64,000 bases of DNA from positions 496,001 to 560,000 of the forward strand of contig CAJQUW010011508.1 of NCBI GenBank assembly GCA_907163375.1, read 5' to 3'. This document shows positions 45,637-56,600 of this stretch, one piece after another. The notes beneath the pieces are model-generated. The model saw only the letters and a program-made list of their open reading frames with translations, was not told the DNA's origin and did no database searches. Source of the DNA: Prostheceraeus crozeri (Eukaryota > Platyhelminthes > Polycladida > Euryleptidae). A program made the translations under genes and the position numbers. Positions within the stretch are counted from its first letter, which is position 1. Every line of letters starts with the position of its first letter.

Positions 45637-46322
45637 AATGTGAAAAAACAAAAAATGTTGTCTCTCCTCAAAAATTATTCCAGTGTGCAGTTATGCTAAA
45701 AACGCAGATCTTATGCGTCAGACGTTTCGCGAACCAGCCGCTTTATCATTGGCAAAAATCTATTACAGATTTTACAGAGCGAGATTATAAAGATCTGCTA
45801 AAATCATGATACCAGTTCGTGACGACGGTTTAGAGTCGGCTTCAATTGTCCAATTAATTGCTGTTTATTGGTTTATTTGTCATTTCTGTTCTAATAGTTA
45901 CATAGGTAGATCTTCACGCCCATTTCGTTTGAGATTTGATCAACATTGCAGCAGAAGTATCAAGAATGGAGACATAGCAAGTGGCCTGCCTGATCACTGC
46001 TTGAAATGTACCGCGAACTGTATTGAAGACTTTGACGTCAGCATATTGTGAACTTAGGATTGCCCTGTCAAAATCAGTATCAGCGAACCACAATTAATTG
46101 GACAATTGAAGCTGGCTCTAAACCGTCGTCACGAACTGGCATCATGGTCTTAGCAAATCTTTATATGAACTCGCTCTGTCAAATTTGTTATAGATTTTTG
46201 CCATTGATAAAGCGGCTGGTACGCGAAACGTCTGGTACATAAGATCTGCGCTTTTAACATACTAGCATATTGGAATAATTTTTACGGAGAGACAATCAAT
46301 ATTTTTTGTTTTTTCACATTAA
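45637..46322 (+). mobile_element. Penelope-like element fragment with long inverted arms
   Basis: Arms at 45637-45861 and 46090-46322 are reverse complements along about 225-230 bp with scattered differences. The central 228 bp encode part of a GIY-YIG endonuclease (ICHFCSNSYIGRSSRPFRLR), the C-terminal domain of Penelope-like reverse transcriptases. The right arm continues it with a tail of the LKPTLNRRHEL type and a 3' non-coding end containing GCGAAACGTCTGG; the left arm is an inverted copy of that 3' end. The element is short and broken. Confidence 0.75.
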
Positions 46323-49300
46323 TTAGATGCCGCAATTCTATCTGTTCGGGTTTTCTTCAGGTACGATAGTTCAGGTTAGTCCTGTATCAAGTCTTCAATA
46401 TCTCTCATAATTGAATCCTAGCTTTGCATAAGACTTGTAGGGCTCATACAATTATAACGTCATTTGCTGATATTATGAGGATTCGCTCCATATGCAACAA
46501 TTGTATTTTCTCCTTGCGTGGTCATCTCCTCTGTGCTGTCCATGCTCACTCTCCGTGGACCGTCATCTGTGTCGCTGTGTTCTCAGATGTGGAATAACTT
46601 AGCATACAATATTCTACTTTGCCTTCTTTTTTTAAAGGAAAAGTAAGCTACTTATAACAATAGACATACAAATTAATAGAAAGCTAGAAAAATATAAATA
46701 ACTTTCACATGATTTTATATACTGAGGATCAATTTAGGTCATTAGGCATAAAAGTTGTTGATAATGGCTGCTATATATTGTAAAGAAAAACTTTTCATCC
46801 ATCTTGAGATTCAAGACATAGAACATCGAAAGAAATTGCACATTACGAGAAGCAACATCGGTGGACTGTAACTTATCTATTAAATTTGATAAGGAAGTAC
46901 ACATAATGGCAATTTCCTGTGTGGTTGTTTTCTCTATCCGATTGTCTGTTGTAGTTGATGACGGGTTAGTTAGTGTACCTTCGACCTGCTTAATAGTATT
47001 CGAGTAGAGTGCGACTCATCCAAACTTTTGTTTAAAGTTAATGACTGTCACTGCGCCCGTAGAGTACTTCTTCTCCATAGAGACTGCTTTTATCGCCTTA
47101 TTTTACCTTTTTCTCATTTCTTTCCTTAAAAGAAGTTCGAATTAATTTTCAGAAGTTCAGCTCAAGAAAGACATTAATTCTTCAAGCGTGAAATAGTATA
47201 AAAGCTAACACATGTTTATGATCTGATTGATTTCTGGAATGTGAAACTGAATATATTCTTCACTTCATTGTAATAGCTTGTATAGAATCTACTTCTTACC
47301 TTTCAAAGTGACTTAGTGGATTCGTTAATGAAGGATAATCGTATCATAATGCAGTATTCTTGGAATTTCTGCCTTGATGGAACGGAGACTTGAAGAATCC
47401 TTATTACTTACGTACTGAAAGGAAGACGGATGACGAGCCATTGTATTGAATGCCGATTACTATAACACTGGAAAATTACTAAACAGCATTGTTGATTAAA
47501 AAACACGAGCCAAATGCAATTAGGCAAAGCAACGTCTCGTAAATTTAAAAATGAATTTTTAATCACACTTAATTGAATTTTTATATTTCAATTAATTGAG
47601 GCTTCATTGTCGAAACTGTCATCATTTTAGAAAATTCACAGGTGTCCACTTTTGGAGACCATTAAGAGAAGGCGACTGTGTCTATCCATAGCGCGCCAAT
47701 AAGACCAAAAAGCTGTTGCGCTCACTCCTTCCTCCTTCAATCCTGAGAATGATGGCGTAGGTAATTTGCCAGCCTGGCCATTATTTCAAATAATTAACCG
47801 CACTGCGATTTGCGCTGCCACTGCGTACGACTTCTTAAGTATTTACATCTACTTCCGTGTTGGAAGGTTTCTACGGAGGTTGCGTTTTAGATTCTTGCAT
47901 ATCTAATATTTGTGAAATTTGCTGATATACAAATATGAATTTTATGAGTAGAAAGATGTCCTCAGACATGAACAAATTCAGCAAGAAAATTCCTTGACCA
48001 ACAATGGCTCGTCGGTGCGGCTCGGAATGGCCCAACCTAGCTTGAAATATCTAGAATGGCTGAACAAGCTGAAGGACTGCATAACAGGCTACTCTGCGCT
48101 TATTTATCTTGGTTTTGTCGTGCGGCTGATTATCATAAAGATTGCCAGGCGAACTGACACTCTGCAATCTTCATGATTATCTTTATGCATATGTAATTTT
48201 TATGTATATGATTTGAAAATATGACATTTTGATCAGTCATCACGATCAGTGGTTCGGCTTACTCTACCTAATCAGTGGCTGTAGGGCATGATTGAACCAA
48301 CAATCTCGGAGTTTATGTTGAAGTGATTGTCAATAATCGGTGATGATGGGTAATCGCGCATTCTGGCTATCTGCAGAGTACGACATCTGCAACTGTAACA
48401 TTGAATATAATTGAAATATCTTGCTTATCTGTTTTCACATTGTTTTCTTTACTACTTTGTGCTTTTTATTTTATTGGCTTTTTTATTATTTTATTTTCAT
48501 CATCTATTGCTCTTTTTCGGCATGTTCTTCACGTGAGTCCAAAAGTACGGACTATGATGGATTGTCTATGTCACACTGCATCATCTTACTTTCTAGAAGT
48601 CCATGGCTTAGTAGATTCGCGATGCTGAGGAAAGGTATTTTTCATCCTTATGAAAATTAATCAATATCTTGGGAATACGTTCCGAATGACAGTTCACGCA
48701 AACATCCTTAAATCAGTTAGTAGACACTGATTTGCATTGATTTACTCCTTAATGTCAATTCAATCGGGAGACCGTTTTTATCATTTTCAGATAGTGGTAA
48801 ATGATGTAAATGACGGTTTTTGCCTATCACATTGTACAGGTGTGTATGTCCGCGTTTCATATGTTTATCTTGTTTACTTCAATTTCTCGGAATTTCTAGT
48901 TATTCATGGAAAGTTGACAGCGAAAATGAAAACGTTGCAGCAGATGTTTTACTGCGGACATTTATTATGCTCGCATATTTAAGCTCATGAGAAACGTGGC
49001 AGAAAAATAGACACCTGAAGATTTATTTGCATGTCTACATTGAATGTAGACCTGAAGTAAATCCAATAGAGCGCGAAGAATTTAAACATTTAGGTTATCA
49101 TATCCATCTCTCCTTGATGACTGTATACTTTATAACTAAGGTTGACAAATTGAAAAAAGTGTGCCACTTAAAGGTGCTGTAGAAAGTTAATGTTACTTGT
49201 GTATTTGCGCGAGGACTTGGATATACAAAATTCATGCCCATAAAACTCACCATTGCAATTATTATTAATAATAGTATCTTTATTGGCAGACGTTTGCCTG

Positions 49301-49503
49301 CAGTACTCGCAGCACAGTGTACATCACAAAAGATGATGCAGCAGATCGAATGAAATGAAAATATTTGAAAGTTATCTGCAAGCTCAAACAAAAGAATTGA
49401 CCAATCATGTCGTCCTTTCCATCGGAAATGCAATCATAGTCTGCATATGCTTTCAATGTATGCGCACTGAAGTATTTATCAATGGATCAGTGTACCGAAT
49501 ATA
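46323..49503. other. No gene seen
   Basis: Over 3 kb without a supported gene. Frames near 48400-48660 are hydrophobic low-complexity stretches from T-rich DNA. Confidence 0.4.
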
Positions 49504-51076
49504 CAGGGTGAGGCATAATTCTGGAGACATAGGGAATATACTCTGAATCTGACATTCATTATTGTCAATGAGAATCTCTCCATTTTTACGCAAATTTGAT
49601 GCACTATACAAATTTCTATGACGAATTCATTTATTAATCATTTATAACTACAAGTCAATTTCAGCCATACATATAATTCAAATATTCAGCTATACAGGTA
49701 CCTATGCAAGATATTGATTAAAAAACTATTCAACTTCAAGAAAGACGTCACTTATTCAAGTACTCGACATTTAAAGCATCCCTTCATTACCATAGAGCTT
49801 TACGACGCAGTTATGGCATTGTCGAAAGAAGAATCATTGATGTCGTTTTGCACGCCGCTATGGGGAGCTACCGAGCAATAGCAGATGATTTCAATCGTCG
49901 ACATCCCGAACGACCACCAACTACACGTAGAGCCGTTGGAAAACTGATATGTAAATTTAAGGAAACTGGAAGTGTCGAAGACCGTGAGAGAAGTGGGAGA
50001 CGTTCCTCTGTGACAGATGAAGCGTAATTGATCTCTATTTTTAGCTGCGGCTTCCAAAAGTCCTCACAAAAGCTCTCGTCGTCTATCACAAGAACATGGA
50101 CTTAGCCAGCGCCATGTTCTTGAAATTTTGCATGCCTTCAAATGGTATCCGTACAAGGTGCAGATGCTACATCTTAGTGAAGATGACCCCGACCGACAGA
50201 CGGGTGGAGTTTTGTAATTGGGATTTACAGCGCATGGAAGAATCTTCGATGATTCTCTTCACCGACTAAGCCAATTTTTATGTTAACGGTGAAATAAATC
50301 ATAAAAAATTGGAGTGATTCGAATCCAAATTGGACTTATCCGTCAAAGATTCAAGGAGGTGGTAAAATAATTGTGTGGTGCGGTCTTTGGGGTACCAGAA
50401 TAGTTGGGCCTTTCTTTGTCAAAGAAAGTATGACTTCGGAAGTCTACCTACAAATTCTCCAAGAGGAAATTATACCATCACAACTAAATGTTGACGGAGA
50501 ATTTCCGGAATTCTTCCAGCAGGACCTCACTATGGAATATCTGTCAGATCTTGATTGGACCAGCAGTTCCCAAATCGGTGGATAGGAAGACATTGACCTG
50601 TTGAGTGGCCACCTCGTTCACCCGACTTGTCACCTCTCGACTTTTACTTGTGGGGTCATCTCAAATTCTTAGTGCATGCTAAGAAGATCATGGATCTGGA
50701 TCATTTGCAAGAAAGAATATCTGCTTGTGCCTGCATTTCGTCGGATGTTATGAGTCGTGTTCGTATTGACTGGAAAAATCGTCTCCTGCTGTGTGTACAA
50801 CAGAGCGGCTCCCACATAGAACACATAATGTGACTAGCCTTTCTTTTCCTTGTCTTGTTGAATACTAATTCATATTAAAATAAATAGTTTTCATCTTATT
50901 CTAGATCCAAGTGGAAGCTTATGCAATTCAACTATGAGTTCGTAGCAACTTTTTTTGCAAAGTAAAATGCTTATTGCAAGTATCTACCCAATTCAGAAGT
51001 GATAAATTAGGTTAACCATCACAGTAATGTGCAAAATGCAACTTTTCCTATGTCTCCAAAATTACGTCTCACCCTG
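49504..51076 (+). mobile_element. mariner-like element, full length but decayed, 1573 bp
   Basis: Left terminus CAGGGTGAGGCATAATTCTG after TA (49502-49503); right terminus read inward CAGGGTGAGACGTAATTTTG, followed outside by CA instead of TA. About 29 of the first 33 bases match. Translation yields GSYRAIADDFNRRHPERPPT and KFKETGSVEDRERSGRRSS (N-terminal helix-turn-helix), a worn first catalytic region with ANFYVNGEINHKNW, then IVWCGLWGTRIVGPFFVKES, FFQQD, and SPLDFYLWGHLK to HIEHIM. Several stops and frame changes separate them, so it is inactive. Its family matches those of 30869, 56165 and 62200. Confidence 0.9.
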
Positions 51077-52587
51077 CAGTTTTAGAACATTTTCTGCGAA
51101 CATCTTTTTTTAAAAAACATGTATTTGGACATAAATTCGTTTGACATCAGAGTTACAGCTATTTTCATGTTAGTTTTAACATGAAATTTCTTAACTCTGA
51201 ATTTAAACATCGGTTCTCGTATTTTTCGTTGTCTGGTTATGTGGCAGCATTTATGTTACATCAAAGAAAATGATTGCCTACTTTCATGTACGATATCTCT
51301 TAACGTTCCATTATCATGAATTGGTGCTACTTTTCACATTTTGACGGATCAAATTTTGACAGATGCATTGGAGTCATACGGGAATTTACTACATAAAACC
51401 AGCTATGGCCCTGACTGCGCGATATTACTATGTGTCACCTAACTATGCAATGAGTGTTTCAGTGTTCTAGTAGTTATTGCGGCAATTCAAGCTTTATGTG
51501 TATTTAAGTTATTCGGGATTGTTCTTACCAAAGGTAGCACTTGCTGGTAGTAGACGAAAAGCTTCGTGCTTGTGCATGATTTAATGGCATTATTTTATAT
51601 TTATAAATTCTCAAAAGGGGAATGATTCTTCAAAGACTGTTAAATTATATAATGGTATAGAATGATGCCCACAGACTTGAAAAATTCAAGCACTAGACAC
51701 CTTGGCAGCCATATGGACACTGAATTTCGTCCTACAAGGATTCGTCAGTGTGGTCTCGGAAAGGTCCTACTAATGCTTATGATATCCTGAATGACTAAAC
51801 AATCTGAGTACACTACAGCCTGTTCTGTATTTATTTACCCTGACTTTCCCATGTAACCGATAGTTAAAAAATGCTACAGAGTGCCAGATAGCCATACGAC
51901 TGTGAAAAGCAAAAGAGTCAGTAAGCTATAAATTCTACAGAGAAGTTCATGAAGCTTTTGTACATCTTCCAATGACTCTGTTTTATAACTACTAAGTTAA
52001 CAATTGTCAATCTTAAATGATCGACATTTACTGAATCTTTCTTGTTCTAAAAATGAAGACAGCTTCCTGTGCTTCACAAATTGTGGTCAGCAAGATGGTT
52101 ACTTGCGCGCTTATAGGATGCTTTCACTTCTTCAAATTTTCATTTTTCTTCACTTATAGTCTGAGTCCATCATAATCCTAAATAAAATTTTCTCATTAAA
52201 AAATCGATTTTTTTCAGTTTCTCCATTCTTGATCGTCATGAAACCTTAACGCGTGTAGTCTCCCTCTTGATGAATTGAACAGTGTTTTTCCAGTTGCTTC
52301 ATTTTATAAAACTGTTAATCCTCTCACTAGAATCACTAACAACTGTCTGCCTTACGCCTGATTTGTGTATATGATAAAATGGAATAATTGGAAAGCCTTT
52401 TATGTGATTAAGAAATGCTGACAATTCTCCGACGGACCATACAACAGAAGGGACGAAGTTCTTTTAATAGAAATCAAAATATGATGATGTATCTGAAGGG
52501 TTTTGAACAGGACGACGATACAATACTCAAATTAGCAAACGTAGACTTTCAAAAAAGCTCTAACGGGACGGTGATTTTAGTTTGTAG
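51077..52587. other. No gene seen
   Basis: No supported exon. The right part presumably carries the 3' untranslated region of the receptor gene, but no clear AATAAA signal was identified on that strand. Confidence 0.4.
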
Positions 52588-54135
52588 TCATTGATATTGA
52601 GGGATAGGTGTCGCCTTCATGTGTATGTTAGTATTAAATCGTTTCAAGGGAATTCGACGTTTACTCATATGAGTTGAAACTTGTTCATTTGGTGCCGCAT
52701 TTGTTGAAGAAGTCAATGGAAATTGCTCACCAATGCTAAAACTATCACAACTGTCTTGTTGAGTCCCTGCGCAATTGCTGAAGATGGTTGATTCGCCGTC
52801 CATTTCATCCAAAGCTATGGAATCATTAATTCCGGTCCCTAAGAAACTGCAGTCACCGTCTACATGTTTGTGATGATGACGATAATGCTGAGCTCGTCGT
52901 GACGTTTGGGTCCTATAAAGGTCATGTGAATACTGTCCACTCCTTCGTCGACATCGACAGCAAAGCCAGCGAAGAATGGCACGCTTGTACTCTCGGTGCA
53001 TGAAGATGTAGAAGAAGGGATTAAGAAAGGCGTTCATGTAGTTCATAATCCAGAAAAGGATGTAGATAGGGTCTGTTTTCCGGACTGATGTCCTTTTAGC
53101 AGCTATCATGTTTTCGATGATGTGCCATGGAAGATTGGCCAATAGGAATGAGACGATCACGCATGTTACAATTCGGAAAGACTTGAGTAGCCGGTTTCGA
53201 AGCGTGGATCGACGAAGCCCGCCTGTCACATTTAGTGGGCTGTGTAGCCTTTTCAATGAGATTCCTCTTTGAGTCATTGGCTTTGGAGATGAGGGTCGGA
53301 CAGGTGATGAGGGCATTCCCGAAGGAGATGGGACCAGTAGCTGTCCTACTTGACTGTCCGGTGTCCTTCGAGTGAGGAGAGTTCCTCGCAAAGCATTCGC
53401 AACTCCACGATGCTTATTCCTTCGCCTACTGTCCATGCGAATTTGAGAAGATGACTGGAGTATTCGGAAGACTACGGCAGAATAGAAAAATATCAGCAAT
53501 ACAATAGGAATATAGAGTGCAATGGAACGTTGGACGATGCCCATCGCAAAGTTGCTGTATAGTGGATGACCACATCTACCAGGCGCTTCTTTCTCTCGGA
53601 AATCTGTGATATTAGCCCACACTGGGAACATGCCGATGTTACGAACAGTGGTGAGAATCCATAACGCCAAGCAAAGGCGAATTTGATTCGCACGATGCAT
53701 CCACCGCTTGTGAAGGAAAACGAAATTGGTGGCTAGGAAGCGGTCAAAGGCTACAGTAGTCACAGATACCATAGATACATTGGTTGAAATATAGTCGAGA
53801 GTAATCCATACGTCACAAGTCCATGGAGGAAGCGGCCAGCCACCGCACAGCGTTTTTAGGAGGTATCCAGGTAGGGGAATAATACCAATAATTATGTCTG
53901 AGAATACCATGAGTCCAACGATGAGTATGTGACCTGGAACTCGCTGAACAGCACGATTTGTGACAAAGAGTATAAATAAAAGGGTGTTGATGGATGTGAT
54001 GAAGGCGCTCAAAACACCTCCCAATGTTCCGTATAGATAGCGCTCCCGTGTAGAATATAGACTGAAGAAAGCGCATGAGAATGGAGTGGACTGATTGTCA
54101 TCTCGGCTGTCGTTCTTCTCAACTCCAAGAGACAT
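52588..54135 (-). CDS. Class A G-protein-coupled receptor, aminergic/muscarinic-like orphan
   Basis: A complete single-exon gene of 515 residues, ATG at 54133-54135 with A at -3. Seven helices lie at about 36-60, 69-93, 104-130, 151-173, 199-226, 320-344 and 356-380. Class A landmarks: N50, D80, C107-C188 disulfide pair, W159, P210, Y218 and NP at 372-373. The amine-contact Asp is present as D114 in LDYISTN, close to muscarinic and histamine H3-type receptors. Odd points: DRF (131-133) instead of DRY, N334 in place of the helix-6 toggle Trp before P336, and NPFFY in helix 7. Sequons N8, N14 and N175; a long third inner loop (about 227-318); a Cys-rich LCCRC after helix 7 for likely palmitoylation. 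The ligand is unknown. Confidence 0.93.
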   Translation of the reverse strand: MSLGVEKNDSRDDNQSTPFSCAFFSLYSTRERYLYGTLGGVLSAFITSINTLLFILFVTNRAVQRVPGHILIVGLMVFSDIIIGIIPLPGYLLKTLCGGWPLPPWTCDVWITLDYISTNVSMVSVTTVAFDRFLATNFVFLHKRWMHRANQIRLCLALWILTTVRNIGMFPVWANITDFREKEAPGRCGHPLYSNFAMGIVQRSIALYIPIVLLIFFYSAVVFRILQSSSQIRMDSRRRNKHRGVANALRGTLLTRRTPDSQVGQLLVPSPSGMPSSPVRPSSPKPMTQRGISLKRLHSPLNVTGGLRRSTLRNRLLKSFRIVTCVIVSFLLANLPWHIIENMIAAKRTSVRKTDPIYILFWIMNYMNAFLNPFFYIFMHREYKRAILRWLCCRCRRRSGQYSHDLYRTQTSRRAQHYRHHHKHVDGDCSFLGTGINDSIALDEMDGESTIFSNCAGTQQDSCDSFSIGEQFPLTSSTNAAPNEQVSTHMSKRRIPLKRFNTNIHMKATPIPQYQ

Positions 54136-56164
54136 GATGAACGAAAATAATGCTGTGCTCGCCGATAGAAAAAGAGATGAAGCAGAGCATCAACTCTGTA
54201 TGGATAGGTTGCCGCTCTCAGCACAACTGAGATAGGTTTAACTATTTCAGTGAGTCTGAGCTCCTCCCTGATTGGTTCTGTGTTTAACCTTTGTTTTGCA
54301 ACATGGAGAACGGTAAATGTTATTGAAAATTAGAAGTATCGTGATACAATTAATTTTATCTTGCTACTAGGGACATGTTTTGAAAAAAAATTGCACTGTA
54401 TAGTGATTCTACTATCCGGTAACCGGACATCTGAAACCGGATAGTTTAATGAGGAGTTAACGGCTACTGGACTGTGAGAAATGTTTGAATTGATTACCCG
54501 TTAGCTTGAAACCGTCAAGTCGGTTTCATTGCTTCAACTAATTTTTCTATGTGATTTCGATGATATCTTACATGTGATGCCCTCAATAAGATGTCCCATA
54601 ATTTTCACGCATTTGTTTGTAATTGATGCATTTTATAATGATTATGGTAACCCAAGTATGCCTTATAACTTTGTGAGTTGAAATTAATTACTTTATACTT
54701 CCTTAAAAATATCAAAAAATTATGTTTACATAGTTGACCAGTTTGCGAGTCAGGCGATGCATATCACGGGTAAGTTAACAGAGTATCTGACTCGACGTAA
54801 TTTGTTGGTCAAGGTAAAGATTAAAAGATAAAACTCGTACAGCGTAGCGAGCCTTCGGCGTACAGTGCCTTTTTCCGATCGATGGTCAAATGGCCAAAAA
54901 TGCTTGTTAGCCGATAAACACAGTAACAGATCATGTCTATTTAAAACAAAAGTAAGTGATATCCTTATACATTTCTCTGCTTTTTCTCAACTATTTATGG
55001 AAGCTATCATATCACATTGTGTTTTGCCAGCATCACAAATATACTTTTCGAAACTGGCAATAAATGGTGACATTTTCTCAACTAATAGAATGCAAATAAT
55101 TGACAATACGTAATACGAATACAAAATTTGTATATCCGTTTTTTGGACACCTGATGTAACACATACCCCTTTTTCATTTCATCAATAGTTCAAATTCGAT
55201 GCATAAATCACTTGATGAATACATTTGTTTAAACAGCATAATAGACAAGTTTTGAGTAAGTGAAATATGAAGTCAAGCTGCTGAATTTATAAGTGTTGAT
55301 TAAATTCAAGCATGGTACAAAAATATCATCATATTTGCATGCTATCGTTTGATGATTTTGTAGTATCTATGATGACTATTCCTCGCTACATGCCCGTAAT
55401 ATGAAATCTAAAGCTATGCTGATTGGTTTCACAGCCTGCTATTGCGGTCTAAAACAGTGCTTATACAGTAGATAGCAAAGGCATTGCGCATCATTTTGAA
55501 CTCCATAAGGCTTCACAAATAAGCGTGGAATTCTTCGTGAATACGTGTGGAACGTTAAAACTCCCTCTAAACACTGCCAAAGATATGTGTTACTTTCCTG
55601 AGGTGACCGGACTTGGAGAATATTTAGATGGACTTATTGATTTGCCTTGTTATTCGTTCGTGATCCAGCTTTTGACGGGGCCATTGCATGAATTGCGCCA
55701 AGCTGTTCACTGTCTCTCTTTAGATTCACAGCCCAAATGAATACTAATTGTACGTTGACATGACTTAGAAAAGATGCTGTTATTGGAATTACAATAGACT
55801 ATGGTGAGCCACGCTTCGTAGCCCACCCGGAAGCCCGCACTCCAAAACCATCGCCGATAGGGAAGCCCAATGTTCCAACAAATCGAGCGACATGTTTTAT
55901 AGCCACTCGAGTGCCACTCCTACATTCCTTCCTAATCCACACCTGATTTCCTAAAGCGCAATTGGTCGGCTGTAGCTGTGATGCGCACTGTACGGTGCCG
56001 TATTTAGACTGAGGAATTAGGGATTAGACAGATTCATATAGATCAGAGATCTATGCTATTGTGCTCTCTAAGTCTAGAGAGGACAACAGATAACTAGGAT
56101 GGCACCAATTTGGACTCTTGACAGCGGGTCTACTTCAGAGCTATCTGCCTTATTTTGAGATGGC
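54136..56164. other. Upstream region of the receptor; no other gene seen
   Basis: An inverted repeat CTATCCGG (54412-54419) and CCGGATAG (54437-54444) lies about 280 bp upstream of the receptor start, with two more CCGG cores between. The frame at 55525-55740 (71 codons) looks protein-like but has no recognised family. The rest is featureless. Confidence 0.4.
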
Positions 56165-56600
56165 TTCTAATGCAAATGCCGCATGACCTAAATTTTTTGT
56201 TTGGCCCGTTGTATCAGAGTGGGAAAACGTACACGAACTTGTTTTCATGCAAGACGGAGCGCCACCACACTTCGCGCGTACTTGGTTGGACGACCATTTT
56301 CCTCGAAGATGGCTAGGAAGAAGAGGACCACATGAGTGGCCAGCTCGGAGTCCAGACCTTACGCCGTGTGACTTTTTCCTTTGGGGCTGGGCAAAAGAGC
56401 AGGCCACGAGCAATGAAGTGCAGGAGCAAGAACGAATACTGGAGGTTTTAACCGACGTTCCTCTGGATTTCTTGCAGGAGTCAGTGGATTCCATTCCAGT
56501 TCTTTGGGCAAGTAGATCAGCAGTTCCGGTACACATATTGAATATTGACTATCTGAACATATTATATGATATTTTGTATTGGTTAATATATCACTAATGG
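56165..56600 (+). mobile_element. mariner-like transposase, C-terminal fragment
   Basis: The frame reads WPVVSEWENVHELVFMQDGA, PPHFARTWLDDHFPRRWLGR, GPHEWPARSPDLTPCDFFLWG and a helical C-terminus, ending at a stop near 56597. The second and third catalytic Asp (in QDG and PCDFF) are present with 38 residues between them. The first catalytic part and the helix-turn-helix are missing, and no terminal repeats were recognised, so this is a fragment. Confidence 0.85.

Noticed and set aside
55525-55740. 71-codon protein-like frame
   Set aside because: Composition is reasonable, but no family, promoter or splice evidence.
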